DNA of 64,000 nt, taken from Roseburia sp. (GTDB taxonomy: Bacteria > Bacillota > Clostridia > Christensenellales > Pumilibacteraceae). This document shows positions 16,138-24,447 of this stretch, piece after piece. How positions within the stretch are numbered: the first letter of the stretch is position 1; every line of letters begins with the position of its first letter. Made by a program: the position numbers and the translations under genes. The notes below the pieces were generated by a model, which worked only from the letters and a program-made list of their open reading frames with translations, made no database searches and was not told where the DNA came from. The stretch is from positions 62,001 through 126,000 of the forward strand of contig JAMPDA010000001.1 of NCBI GenBank assembly GCA_023665905.1, given 5' to 3'.

Positions 16138-16162
16138 CCTCGGTTTTTGCAATGTAATTTGC
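16138..16162. repeat. Island-end direct repeat
   Basis: Bases 16138-16162 match 11090-11114 at 22 of 25 positions (both read CCTCGG, then TTTTGCAATG, then AATT.GC). The two copies bracket the AT-rich island. No integrase lies between them. The rest of 16088-16186 shows nothing recognisable. Confidence 0.5.
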
Positions 16163-16186
16163 GCCCGATTAAACAAGTTTCGGAAG

Positions 16187-17053
16187 TTATAATTTTTGAT
16201 TTTTATAAATCGGCAGTAACATTCGCGTCTGTTTTTTATATTCGGCGTAGCCGTCTTTGTGTGACTGACGGCCTTCTGCGAGCGGTATGCTCACAAACAG
16301 AAAGAGTAGGGTATTTGCGACCGCTCCGGCGAGATAGTACCACTTTGAGGGGAGAGCGCATACAAGCGCAAGCCCGACACCCCACCACATAAGTATCTCG
16401 CCGAGATAATTTGGGTGGCGCGAATACTTCCATAAGCCGCTACGGATAAATGTGCCGTTGCGGTTTTTTCGGTACTTATGCATTTGTACATCGGCAACGC
16501 CTTGCATTGTGAACGCACAGACGGATATGCACAAAAACACGACGCTGCCGGCATTTATCGGCGGAGCGGACAGTATTATCTCTGCGGCAGGTAAGGTTAC
16601 GCCGTAAACTACGAGAGTGGGTACAAGGTGTATCCCTACGAAATTTATTATCGGATAGAATACGTCTGTTTTTTCGCGGAGCATGGTGTATCGCCAATCC
16701 TGACAGCTTAAATTCCCGAATGTGTACGCCCAGTTCGCCGTTAATCGTATTCCCCAGGCGCATATGACCGCCAAAAACAGCGCCGAAAGCACGTTCAGTC
16801 CGTAAGCGATTGCAAAGGCGACGACAATGACTATCGACTGCACGCTCCAATACGGATCGTACACCGACGCGTTTTTGAATATAAGACTGAAGACAAACAC
16901 TATAACCGTTGCGCAGACATCGGCAATAAATAGGCTCAGCCGCCAATCGAGCGGCAGCGCGCGATATATAAAGATCGCCGAAGCGGCGGCTACCGCGTAG
17001 ATAAATATAATTGCACAAAAGCTGAACGGTTTGTTTTTCTTTATGTTATCCAT
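16187..17053 (-). CDS. DUF1295 / steroid 5-alpha-reductase-like membrane protein
   Basis: A 288-residue integral membrane protein with about seven hydrophobic segments. Landmarks of DUF1295 are NASVYDPYWSVQSIV, AWGIRLTANWAY, RYTMLREKTD and, near the C-terminus, GLWKYSRHPNYLGEILMWWG (the NADPH/cofactor-binding motif shared with isoprenylcysteine methyltransferases) and EGRQSHKDGYAEYKKQT. The substrate is unknown; relatives reduce or modify lipid-like compounds. It is 20 bases downstream of the HxlR regulator on the same strand, which probably controls it. Confidence 0.85.
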   Translation of the reverse strand: MDNIKKNKPFSFCAIIFIYAVAAASAIFIYRALPLDWRLSLFIADVCATVIVFVFSLIFKNASVYDPYWSVQSIVIVVAFAIAYGLNVLSALFLAVICAWGIRLTANWAYTFGNLSCQDWRYTMLREKTDVFYPIINFVGIHLVPTLVVYGVTLPAAEIILSAPPINAGSVVFLCISVCAFTMQGVADVQMHKYRKNRNGTFIRSGLWKYSRHPNYLGEILMWWGVGLALVCALPSKWYYLAGAVANTLLFLFVSIPLAEGRQSHKDGYAEYKKQTRMLLPIYKNQKL

Positions 17054-17073
17054 GTCAAATTCCCAAATCGCAA

Positions 17074-17400
17074 TTACAAGCCGGCTTTATAGTTGTTTCC
17101 CCAAGCTTCCATGGCGTCCCAAATCGGGCGCAGTGATGTGCCGAGCTCGGTCAACGAGTATTCCACACGCGGCGGAACTTCGGCAAAAACTTTGCGGTCT
17201 ATCAGCCCGTCATTTTCCAATGCGCGGAGATTGTCCGTAAGCACCTTCTTACTTATTGCCGGAATAGTCTTGGAAAAATCGGTAAATCTCTGCGTTCCGT
17301 TGTAAATCAAATTGCGGATAATGAGCATCTTCCATTTATTTCCTATGAGTTGGACGGTAGTCGCAACGGGACATTCGGGCAATTCGGCTTTCGTCAGCAT
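17074..17400 (-). CDS. HxlR-family transcriptional regulator
   Basis: A 108-residue winged-helix protein: CPVATTVQLIGNKWKMLIIR, then GTQRFTDFSKTIPAISKKVL as the recognition region and DRKVFAEVPPRVEYSLTELG as the wing, all diagnostic of HxlR. The N-terminal Cys (residue 11) is the conserved position used by some family members to sense electrophiles or oxidants. AAGGAG precedes the ATG on the minus strand. It is divergent from the MBL-like gene at 17592 and is first in the operon with the DUF1295 gene. Confidence 0.93.
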   Translation of the reverse strand: MLTKAELPECPVATTVQLIGNKWKMLIIRNLIYNGTQRFTDFSKTIPAISKKVLTDNLRALENDGLIDRKVFAEVPPRVEYSLTELGTSLRPIWDAMEAWGNNYKAGL

Positions 17401-17427
17401 ATAGCGCTCCTTATTTTTGATATGTTA

Positions 17428-17456
17428 ATTATAATATAAGACGAGCCGAAAGTCAA
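17428..17456 (-). promoter_or_regulatory. Promoter of hxlR-DUF1295
   Basis: Minus strand TTGACT (17451-17456), 17-base spacer, TATAAT (17428-17433). Confidence 0.8.
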
Positions 17457-17515
17457 TAGTTTCAAAAATAAACCAAGTAACAAATCTATTATCCGGTAAT
17501 AGAAAAGTAACGTTA

Positions 17516-17544
17516 TTGATAGGGTTTTCGGTCTTTGCTATAAT
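17516..17544 (+). promoter_or_regulatory. Promoter of the MBL-like gene
   Basis: TTGATA (17516-17521), 17-base spacer, TATAAT (17539-17544), divergent from the hxlR promoter 60 bases away. Confidence 0.8.
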
Positions 17545-17591
17545 GTGCATGTAATCGCAAGGTTACAAATATATTTTCAGGAGATATAAAA

Positions 17592-18395
17592 ATGAAGAAA
17601 ACCGCTTGTACAACAGTTAAGCTCGAAAAAGGCGAAATGTCCGTTTACGATTTCGGAAAAGTGCGCCTGCACGCCTACAAAACGAACGATTTTATCGACG
17701 ACGAAGTGTTCATTCTCGAAAAGGACGGCAAGGGTGTTGCTATCGAGCTGCCTTGTTTCTACGATAATATTGCGGAATTGACCGCATATCTCAAGGATAG
17801 TAAGATCGACCTCGTCGCAAAGCTTGCGGCTTATCATGCTGCCGGCGCATCATTTATGCCCGAAGTTTGCGTCTACGGAACAAAGTCGTCCGACGAGTAT
17901 AACACCGTCGGCGGCGGCGCGGGACTTATAAGCAAATTTACGGGCGCTTTCGGAGCGATTTTCGATAATGGCACCGTTAAAGTAGATAAATTTCTTGACG
18001 ACGGCGAAACGGAGATAGCCGGAATTAAGTTTGTCATCAAGTCCAACGAAGAAGCCTACGACATAGAGATCCCCGAAATAAACTGCGTGTATACGCATAT
18101 GCTCGGTCACGACTATCACTCCATCGTTGCCGGTAGCGCGCATGCCGACGGAATGATCGCGCAGTTGAATTACTACATAGAAAAGGGTTTCGATCTTGTG
18201 CTTACTTCGCACTATACTCCCGAGGATCTTAAAGACGCACAAACCAAGATAGATTATCTCCGTGCGCTTAAGACAATAGCGGAAAAATGTGAAAGCGCCG
18301 ACGACATGAAGGAAAAGGTGACGGCGCAGTTTGCAAACTACGGCGGTGCGAATTATCTCGACATGACGGTCGGAATGTTTTTCCCGAAGAAATAA
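17592..18395 (+). CDS. Metallo-beta-lactamase-fold-like protein without the HxHxDH motif
   Basis: A 267-residue soluble protein. The pattern of an opening beta sheet (VRLHAYKTNDFIDDEVFILE), a central GTVKVDKFLDDGETEIAGIK, then HMLGHDYHSIVAGSAH and DLVLTSHYTPED followed by KIDYLRALKTIAEKC is that of MBL-fold hydrolases, but the diagnostic HxHxDH motif is missing and only scattered His residues remain. Either a divergent metal site or a non-enzymatic relative. AGGAGA precedes ATG 17592. Transcribed divergently from HxlR, so it may share that regulator's signal. Confidence 0.6.
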   Translation: MKKTACTTVKLEKGEMSVYDFGKVRLHAYKTNDFIDDEVFILEKDGKGVAIELPCFYDNIAELTAYLKDSKIDLVAKLAAYHAAGASFMPEVCVYGTKSSDEYNTVGGGAGLISKFTGAFGAIFDNGTVKVDKFLDDGETEIAGIKFVIKSNEEAYDIEIPEINCVYTHMLGHDYHSIVAGSAHADGMIAQLNYYIEKGFDLVLTSHYTPEDLKDAQTKIDYLRALKTIAEKCESADDMKEKVTAQFANYGGANYLDMTVGMFFPKK

Positions 18396-18440
18396 CCGCG
18401 CCGTTGCGGATTTTCAAATGTTCATACGCTCGATTTTCTG

Positions 18441-18470
18441 AAAGTGCAAGCGTTTGTACGCTTGTGCTTT
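18441..18470. terminator. Stem-loop after the MBL-like gene
   Basis: AAAGTGCAAGCG (18441-18452) pairs with CGCTTGTGCTTT (18459-18470), two G-T wobbles, loop TTTGTA. The T tail is poor, so termination may be weak; the right arm overlaps the -35 box of the next promoter. Confidence 0.5.
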
Positions 18471-18490
18471 CGGGATTTATGAGATATAAT
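18462..18490 (+). promoter_or_regulatory. Promoter of macrodomain-sirtuin operon
   Basis: TTGTGC (18462-18467), 17-base spacer, TATAAT (18485-18490). Confidence 0.65.
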
Positions 18491-18522
18491 GTATTCAAAA
18501 TATTGCACATTGTGGAAGTAAC

Positions 18523-19299
18523 ATGAACGGTACAACAAAATTATCGGACAGATTGATAGAATTGCTTTGCGCGGAACGCGGTGAAAACGTGCCGAATTTG
18601 CCCGACGGGAGTAAGTTCGATTATTTCCGTGCGCTCGTAAATGTGCGCATGCCGAAAGCGGCAAGCGGCGAGTTCTTGCGCTTGCAGGACGAATATTTGC
18701 AGGGCGTGCTGCAAGAGAAAGGCGTAACCGATATCGACAGCCTTACGCCGATAAAAGGCGATGTGTATTTATGGCAAGGCGATATAACCACGTTACGTTG
18801 CGACGGAATAGTAAACGCCGCAAACTCGGCGCTTCTCGGATGTTTTTGTCCCAATCATAAATGCATAGATAACGCTATCCACACCTTTGCCGGAGTGCAA
18901 TTGCGGCTTGAGTGCGCCGATATAATGAAAGCGCAAGGGCATGAGGAGCCGACGGGCAAGGCTAAAATTACGGGCGCTTACAACTTGCCGTGCAAGTATG
19001 TTTTGCACACCGTCGGTCCGATAGTTTACGGCAGCCTGACGGATACTCACGAGCGGCAACTGTCGGACTGTTACCGTTCTTGCCTTGAGCTTGCAGATAA
19101 ACACGGCCTGCAAAGCTTGGCGTTTTGCTGTATCTCGACGGGGGAATTTCACTTCCCGAACGAACGGGCGGCGGAGATCGCAGTCCGAACGGTTGCGGAA
19201 TACAAGCGTCAAACGCAGAGCAAGATCAAGGTGATTTTCAACGTATTCAAAGAGGTGGATCGTGACATATACGCAAAAATACTCGGCGCAGATAGATAG
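18523..19299 (+). CDS. Zn-containing macrodomain protein-ADP-ribose hydrolase
   Basis: A 258-residue protein with an N-terminal helical extension (residues 1-80) and a macrodomain: DVYLWQGDITTLRCDGIVNA, ANSALLGCFCPNHKCIDNAI with the Cys/His cluster of Zn-macrodomains, and YVLHTVGPIVYG. Such enzymes remove ADP-ribose from modified proteins. The gene overlaps the following SirTM-type sirtuin by 38 bases, the known partner that adds ADP-ribose (the writer-eraser pair described in staphylococci and streptococci). GTGGAAG precedes the ATG. Confidence 0.9.
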   Translation: MNGTTKLSDRLIELLCAERGENVPNLPDGSKFDYFRALVNVRMPKAASGEFLRLQDEYLQGVLQEKGVTDIDSLTPIKGDVYLWQGDITTLRCDGIVNAANSALLGCFCPNHKCIDNAIHTFAGVQLRLECADIMKAQGHEEPTGKAKITGAYNLPCKYVLHTVGPIVYGSLTDTHERQLSDCYRSCLELADKHGLQSLAFCCISTGEFHFPNERAAEIAVRTVAEYKRQTQSKIKVIFNVFKEVDRDIYAKILGADR

Positions 19300-20140
19300 G
19301 CTTAAAGCGTGCCTCGAAGCCGCCGACGCGATATTGATAGGCGCTGGCGCAGGGCTTTCCATGTCGGCGGGGTTGACGTATTCGGGAGAACGTTTCTTAA
19401 AATACTTTGCCGATTTTCACGCGAAGTACGGCATAAACGACATATATTCGGGCGGTTTTTATCCTTACGACACATTGGAGGAATATTGGGCGTGGTGGTC
19501 GCGGCATATTCTATATAACCGCTACAAACAGCCGCCGCTTACGGTGTACGACGACCTGCTGTCGCTCGTTAAAGACAAGAATTATTTTGTGCTGACCACT
19601 AACGTAGATCATTGTTTTCAAAATGTCGGCTTCGACAAGACCCGATTGTTTTATACGCAAGGCGATTACGGGCTTTTTCAGTGCTCGGCTGCTTGCCACG
19701 ACAGCACTTATGACAACGAGGACACGGTGCGCCGCATGGTAGCCGAACAAAAGGACATGAAGATCCCGTCCGATCTCATACCGTACTGTCCCGTATGCGG
19801 AAAACCCATGACGACTAATTTGCGCTGCGACGATAAATTCGTGCAGGACAGCGGCTGGGACGAAGCTTGCGCGCGGTACGAGAAGTTTATAGACAAATAC
19901 GGCAAAAAGCGCATACTGCTTTTGGAGCTCGGCGTCGGCGGAAATACGCCCGTCATCATCAAGTATCCGTTTTGGCGAATAGCCATGAAAAACGATCTAG
20001 CGACTTATGCGTGCATAAACTACGGCGAGGCATTTGCGCCGAAAGAGATAGAAAAGCAGGCGATAATAATAAACGATGATATCGGTGCGGTGATTAATGC
20101 GATAAAAGCCGATAATTTGCAGTCGAATGTGAAACCATAA
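19262..20140 (+). CDS. SirTM-type sirtuin (macrodomain-linked ADP-ribosyltransferase)
   Basis: A 292-residue Sir2-fold protein: AILIGAGAGLSMSAGLTYSG binds NAD, and FVLTTNVDHCFQNVGFDKTR and LFYTQGDYGLFQC follow. The usual catalytic His is replaced by Gln (TQG, residue 133), as reported for class M sirtuins, which transfer ADP-ribose to a lipoylated carrier rather than deacylate. Zinc-binding Cys pairs lie at CSAAC and CPVC. The start is GTG 19262 inside the macrodomain gene, with AGAGGTGG upstream. Unlike the classic operon, no GcvH-like or lipoate-ligase gene is adjacent. Confidence 0.88.
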   Translation: MTYTQKYSAQIDRLKACLEAADAILIGAGAGLSMSAGLTYSGERFLKYFADFHAKYGINDIYSGGFYPYDTLEEYWAWWSRHILYNRYKQPPLTVYDDLLSLVKDKNYFVLTTNVDHCFQNVGFDKTRLFYTQGDYGLFQCSAACHDSTYDNEDTVRRMVAEQKDMKIPSDLIPYCPVCGKPMTTNLRCDDKFVQDSGWDEACARYEKFIDKYGKKRILLLELGVGGNTPVIIKYPFWRIAMKNDLATYACINYGEAFAPKEIEKQAIIINDDIGAVINAIKADNLQSNVKP

Positions 20141-20199
20141 ATGAAACGGATATTCGACTTATTCGGTCGATGCCGTGCCGCGTGCGATTGTCCAAATTG

Positions 20200-20228
20200 T
20201 TGACAAATACTGCGGTGCGGTGTAAAAT
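20200..20228 (+). promoter_or_regulatory. Promoter placed against the esterase start codon
   Basis: TTGACA (20200-20205), 17-base spacer, TAAAAT (20223-20228). The start site near 20235 is only about four bases before ATG 20239, so the mRNA would be nearly leaderless. Confidence 0.75.
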
Positions 20229-20238
20229 ACGGTGTATC

Positions 20239-21390
20239 ATGAAGAAGAACGACGAAGCGAACGAGCGCGAAATACATGCGGAAACCCGTGCGGAAGACAG
20301 TATGACCGATCCGCCGGAGGAAAATATATCGGAAAACCCGAGCGCGAGTGAAAGTAGCGAAGGCGCCGACGTCGATGTTAAAAACGGTGCGGCGCTCGCT
20401 GCGGAAAGCGCGAGCGAGCCGCAAGTAAAACTCTCCAGGCGAGAGCGAATACGGCGGAAGTGGTACATGCGCGGCGCAAGGGCGCTTTTTCGCGCGATAG
20501 ACATCGTTTTTTACGGTCCGCAGAATTCCTGTCCGTATGTGAACAGGCGAAACTCCAAAACCATTCGCGTCGAAAAAGACATCGTTTACGACGATGAGCT
20601 ATCCGACGTGTGCGTGTTGGACTTTTACGAAGTCCCGTCGGACGAAGCAAAACCGGCTGTCCTTTTGATACACGGCGGCGGCTTTTCCGCAGGCGGAAAG
20701 AAATATCGAAAAGGGCTGGCGCAGTACTTTGCGCTCAACGGGTTTGCGGTATTCAGTATCGATTACGGGCTCGCGCCCAAGTATGTATTTCCCGAGCCGA
20801 TAAGGCACATAGTCAATGCCGCTAATTTCGTTTACGACAATGCGCAAAGGTTCAATATCGACGCGAGCAAGATAATAACCACGGGCGACAGCGCGGGCGG
20901 ATATTTTTCCGCCATGCTCGCCGCATTCAACTGCAACGACAGGCTGGGCGACGTATTCGGATTTGCTCCCAAGTTTAGGATATTCGGCACTATACTCGAC
21001 TGCGGGCTGTACGACTTGCAGACTGTTTTTAACACCAAATATATTTTAAACGTCGATGACGCGGTATTTTTGAGCTTTATCGGTATTCGCGAGAACGACT
21101 ACGACGAATATATATATAAGGACTGCTGTACTCCGATCGAGCACATAACGAAGGACTTTCCGCCGACGTACGTCATAAGCGCCGCCGCGGATATCCTGTG
21201 CAAGGGTCAGAGCGATGTCCTCATCGAAAAGTTCAAGCAGTGCGGTGTGTATTACGAATGTTACGAATCGCACAAGTTCATAGCCAATCATTGTTTTCCG
21301 CTTTTGTGGCGCACTCCGGACGCCATTGCGGCAAACGAGGGCATGATGGAGTTTGCGCACAAGCTCATTAACGGCGAAATTGCGCAGTAG
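20239..21390 (+). CDS. Alpha/beta-hydrolase esterase of the HSL type
   Basis: A 383-residue hydrolase. After an acidic, low-complexity N-terminal tail (about residues 1-65) and a basic KLSRRERIRRKWYMRG stretch, the catalytic domain shows the oxyanion motif LLIHGGGFSAGG, the nucleophile elbow TTGDSAGGYFSA with the Ser, an Asp in AADIL and a His in NHCFPLLW. This order is typical of acetyl-esterase/lipase (Aes/HSL) enzymes. Natural substrate unknown. ATG 20239 is the first in-frame ATG after the promoter; no ribosome site is visible. ATG 20302 is an alternative. Confidence 0.85.
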   Translation: MKKNDEANEREIHAETRAEDSMTDPPEENISENPSASESSEGADVDVKNGAALAAESASEPQVKLSRRERIRRKWYMRGARALFRAIDIVFYGPQNSCPYVNRRNSKTIRVEKDIVYDDELSDVCVLDFYEVPSDEAKPAVLLIHGGGFSAGGKKYRKGLAQYFALNGFAVFSIDYGLAPKYVFPEPIRHIVNAANFVYDNAQRFNIDASKIITTGDSAGGYFSAMLAAFNCNDRLGDVFGFAPKFRIFGTILDCGLYDLQTVFNTKYILNVDDAVFLSFIGIRENDYDEYIYKDCCTPIEHITKDFPPTYVISAAADILCKGQSDVLIEKFKQCGVYYECYESHKFIANHCFPLLWRTPDAIAANEGMMEFAHKLINGEIAQ

Positions 21391-21415
21391 CGCGCCGATT
21401 TGAGAAAACAATTCC

Positions 21416-21450
21416 AAAAGCAAGCTCAAAGGCTTGCTTTTGCCGTTTTT
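21416..21450 (+). terminator. Terminator after the esterase gene
   Basis: AAAAGCAAGC (21416-21425) pairs perfectly with GCTTGCTTTT (21432-21441); T-rich tail follows. It overlaps the -35 box of the next promoter. Confidence 0.75.
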
Positions 21451-21462
21451 AAATGGTATCAT
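21434..21462 (+). promoter_or_regulatory. Promoter of the O-antigen-ligase-like gene
   Basis: TTGCTT (21434-21439), 17-base spacer, TATCAT (21457-21462). Confidence 0.55.
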
Positions 21463-21510
21463 AGTCATGCGGACTTATGCTCGGAAAACCCGAGCGCTCC
21501 GCAAAAGCAC

Positions 21511-23049
21511 ATGAAAGAAAAGATAGAAAAACTGCTTAACAGCCGTTTCGGAAAAGAAACGGATAAGTTCATAAATTCGATTTGGTACGTGTTTTCGATA
21601 GGCGCCGTATGCATATTCAGTCACTCGTTGGATATTCCGGTAGTCGGCGCGGCGTTATTGACGTTGCTATTGGTGCCGGCGCTTATATTCTGTAAAAACT
21701 CGTTCGTGCTGATCCCGTTTTTGATGATGTGCGCGTTCGTCTTGTCGGACAAGACTACGCCGCAATCGGGATATTACAACACGCCGCTTCGCATATCCGT
21801 CCTGTGCATACTGCTTGTGTTTATCGTGGCCGCGTTTGTATTCAATATCGTTTACTACGGCAAGTGGAAAAGAATATTCAAGCGCGCGTATCTGACGATT
21901 TCTCTTGCCGTCCTTTCCGCCGCATTATTGACGGGCGGGCTCGCTTCGCCGCTGCTTACGGTGGGCGGATTTACTACTGCGCTTTCGATCGCGGCGGTGA
22001 TGTTTTTGCCGTACTCGCTGCTCGTCAACTGCGGTGAATATCAGGGCAGGAAAACAGTGGAGTATTTCGCCTGGTCCGCAGTAACGGCGTCGGTCGCTAT
22101 CGGCGCCGGCATGCTAAAGCAATATCTTATAAGCGATATAGATATATTCGGCTCTTTCAAAATGAATCTCAAGCTCGGATATGTCGGGCCGAATACGGGC
22201 GCGGCAATAGTTACGATAGCCATTCCGCTGACGTTCTATCTTGTGTACGCAAGCAAGTACGGATATCTGTATATGCTGTTTGTCGCACTCGAAATGGGCA
22301 TAATCGCAATGACTTTTTCGCGCGCGTCGCTCGTGGTGGCTGTTCCCGGGACTGTCGTAGTCGCGATCGTCATGTGCTTTAAAAAGAAAGAAGGTAGGCT
22401 GGGCTATTGGATAGCGTTCGGCATTGCGCTCGCTATCGTGCTGATCATTGCGATAGTTTACAGGCACGCGCTATACAGGGTATTCCTTTCGATGTTCGAG
22501 GGCGATTCCACCGGCAACGGGCGCACCGATTTGTGGAAATCCGGACTCAAAGTGTGGAAAGACGAGCCGATCTTGGGCGGCGGTTGGTCGATATTGGTAC
22601 AGAGCGGACATTACTACTATTCGTATCACTGTACGCCGCTGACGTATCTCTATTGCTCCGGATTGGTCGGGCTTGCCGCATACGGTTATCACAGATACAG
22701 AACTGTACGGCTTGTCTTTACCGCAAAGCTCACGTCGGAGCGCGTGTTTGTGGCGCTGTCGGTGCTCGCAATGCTACTCAACGCATTGCTCGACATAGCA
22801 ATGACGTCGCCCACGCATTTGCTGTATTACGCGATAATGCTGTCACTTATAGAGTGCGACGCGAATAAGATCAAGGCGAATTGTAAAAAATCCGAAGCGA
22901 TACAGCAAGACGGTGCGCAACCGCCCGAAGAACAGTCGGGCGAGCTGCCTGTCGTGCGCGACGGAGATGTTTCGGACGGCGGCGACGTTGCTGTCAATGA
23001 CGTGATTTCGGAAAACGATCGAAAGGAGAATATCGATGAGCGAGTGTGA
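21511..23049 (+). CDS. O-antigen ligase / polymerase-like membrane protein
   Basis: A 512-residue polytopic protein with 10-12 hydrophobic segments. Near residue 340 a loop reads GDSTGNGRTDLWKSGLKVWK, and DEPILGGGWSI follows: the R-x-x-x-W and GxG pattern of the Wzy_C/WaaL ligase family, which joins or polymerises surface glycans. The C-terminal 60 residues are acidic and hydrophilic. ATG 21511 is chosen because an upstream extension would read through the terminator and promoter. No clear ribosome site. It overlaps the Mrp gene by 14 bases. Confidence 0.8.
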   Translation: MKEKIEKLLNSRFGKETDKFINSIWYVFSIGAVCIFSHSLDIPVVGAALLTLLLVPALIFCKNSFVLIPFLMMCAFVLSDKTTPQSGYYNTPLRISVLCILLVFIVAAFVFNIVYYGKWKRIFKRAYLTISLAVLSAALLTGGLASPLLTVGGFTTALSIAAVMFLPYSLLVNCGEYQGRKTVEYFAWSAVTASVAIGAGMLKQYLISDIDIFGSFKMNLKLGYVGPNTGAAIVTIAIPLTFYLVYASKYGYLYMLFVALEMGIIAMTFSRASLVVAVPGTVVVAIVMCFKKKEGRLGYWIAFGIALAIVLIIAIVYRHALYRVFLSMFEGDSTGNGRTDLWKSGLKVWKDEPILGGGWSILVQSGHYYYSYHCTPLTYLYCSGLVGLAAYGYHRYRTVRLVFTAKLTSERVFVALSVLAMLLNALLDIAMTSPTHLLYYAIMLSLIECDANKIKANCKKSEAIQQDGAQPPEEQSGELPVVRDGDVSDGGDVAVNDVISENDRKENIDERV

Positions 23050-23866
23050 TCACAACTGCGAAAACTGCGCCGAAAAATGCGACGTGCCTACGGTGGACAA
23101 GCCGCACGAAATGTCGGATATCAAGCGCGTTATCGCGGTAGTAAGCGGCAAGGGAGGAGTGGGAAAGTCCGCCGTGACGGCAATGCTCTCTTGCGCCATG
23201 TCGCAAAAGGGATACACGTGCGCCGTGCTCGACGCGGACATCACCGGCGCTTCCGTGCCTAAAATGTTCGGCGTCGGCGGCAGCGTTATCGGCGACGAAA
23301 CGGGACTTTATCCGGCGGAAACCGCAAAAGGCACTAAGCTCATTTCGTCCAATCTGTTGCTCGAGAACGAAACCGACCCGATAGTTTGGCGCGGACCTAT
23401 CATCGCCGGAATGGTCAAGCAGTTTTGGACGGACGTCATTTGGGGAGATGTCGATTACATGTTCGTCGATTGTCCGCCCGGTACCGGCGACGTGCCGCTT
23501 ACCGTGTTCCAGTCCGTAAAAGTTGACGGCATAGTCGTGGTCGCCACGCCGCAGGACCTCGTGTCCATGATAGTGGAAAAGGCCGTGAACATGGCTAACA
23601 TGATGAAGATCCCCATTCTCGGGATAGTCGAAAATATGAGCTATGCGGTTTGTCCGCACTGCGGCGAGCGCATAGAATTGTACGGCGACGGCAAGTCCGT
23701 CGATGCGGTGACGCAAAAGTTCGGCATTCCGCTGCTTGCGGAAGTGCCGCACGATATTCGCATAGTGCAAGCCGCAGACAGCGGAAAGATAGAGGAGCTC
23801 GAAGTCGATTATCTCGCGGCTGCGGCAGATATTCTGGAAAGCGGCTTGCCCGTTTCGCGTGAATGA
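23036..23866 (+). CDS. Mrp/ApbC/NBP35-family P-loop ATPase
   Basis: A 276-residue iron-sulfur carrier-type ATPase. The deviant Walker A is VSGKGGVGKSAVTAML near residue 38, followed by VLDADITGASVPKMFG, VDCPPGTGD and GIVENMSYAVCPHCGE, including the CPxC used to bind an Fe-S cluster between subunits. The N-terminus has a further CxxxCxxCxxxC Cys cluster (NBP35 type). It probably loads Fe-S clusters onto apoproteins. AAAGGAG precedes ATG 23036. Confidence 0.93.
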   Translation: MSECDHNCENCAEKCDVPTVDKPHEMSDIKRVIAVVSGKGGVGKSAVTAMLSCAMSQKGYTCAVLDADITGASVPKMFGVGGSVIGDETGLYPAETAKGTKLISSNLLLENETDPIVWRGPIIAGMVKQFWTDVIWGDVDYMFVDCPPGTGDVPLTVFQSVKVDGIVVVATPQDLVSMIVEKAVNMANMMKIPILGIVENMSYAVCPHCGERIELYGDGKSVDAVTQKFGIPLLAEVPHDIRIVQAADSGKIEELEVDYLAAAADILESGLPVSRE

Positions 23867-24447
23867 CCGTGGAAAACGAAGTCCGTGCCGATGACTTGAT
23901 GTTGCTACACAAGGCGATAGAGTTTGCCGCAGTAAAGCACAAGGACCAAAAACGCAAAGGTTCCCAAACGCCGTATATCGTGCACCCCGTGGAAGTAATG
24001 CTGTTTTTAACCGAGTGCGGTTGCTCTACGGAATGTGTCGCGGCAGGCGTTCTTCACGACACGCTGGAAGACACGGAAACGACGCGCGAGGAGCTCGTGG
24101 CGGAATTCGGCGCGCGCATTGCCGATCTCGTAGCCGCCGAATCGGAAGATAAAAGCAAGTCGTGGCAGGAGCGAAAGCAGGCGACTATCGACGGCTTGAG
24201 GACGGCGAGCGCGGAAACGAAAATGATCTGCCTTGCAGATAAGCTGTCAAACCTTCAAAGTATGGTCTACGACTACGCGCGTTTGGGTGAAACGCTGTGG
24301 TCGTTCTTTCACGCCGACAGGGAAAAATCGGCATGGTACTACCGCGGTATAATCAACGGCACAAAAGATGTAAAGTGCGTACTGCGCGACAAGCTTATAG
24401 AAAATTATGTCAAGATGTTCGGAAGCGCCGACGGGCTCGACGTGTGA
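23863..24447 (+). CDS. HD-domain hydrolase of the RelA/SpoT-MESH1 type
   Basis: A 194-residue HD protein. KHKDQKRKGSQTPYIVHPVE, GVLHDTLEDTETT and CLADKLSNLQSM are the HD metal-site motifs of the (p)ppGpp hydrolase half of Rel/SpoT proteins, without synthetase or regulatory domains. Small alarmone hydrolases and other phosphohydrolases both fit. The ATG overlaps the Mrp stop codon by four bases (ATGA), and its end overlaps the convergent glycosylase gene by 43 bases. Confidence 0.82.
   Translation: MTVENEVRADDLMLLHKAIEFAAVKHKDQKRKGSQTPYIVHPVEVMLFLTECGCSTECVAAGVLHDTLEDTETTREELVAEFGARIADLVAAESEDKSKSWQERKQATIDGLRTASAETKMICLADKLSNLQSMVYDYARLGETLWSFFHADREKSAWYYRGIINGTKDVKCVLRDKLIENYVKMFGSADGLDV

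Noticed and set aside
18441..18470. Strong terminator after the MBL-like gene
   Set aside because: Kept only as a weak stem-loop: there is no proper T tract.
21400..21510. N-terminal extension of the O-antigen-ligase-like protein from 21400
   Set aside because: It would translate the terminator stem and the promoter; the extension has no hydrophobic or conserved character.
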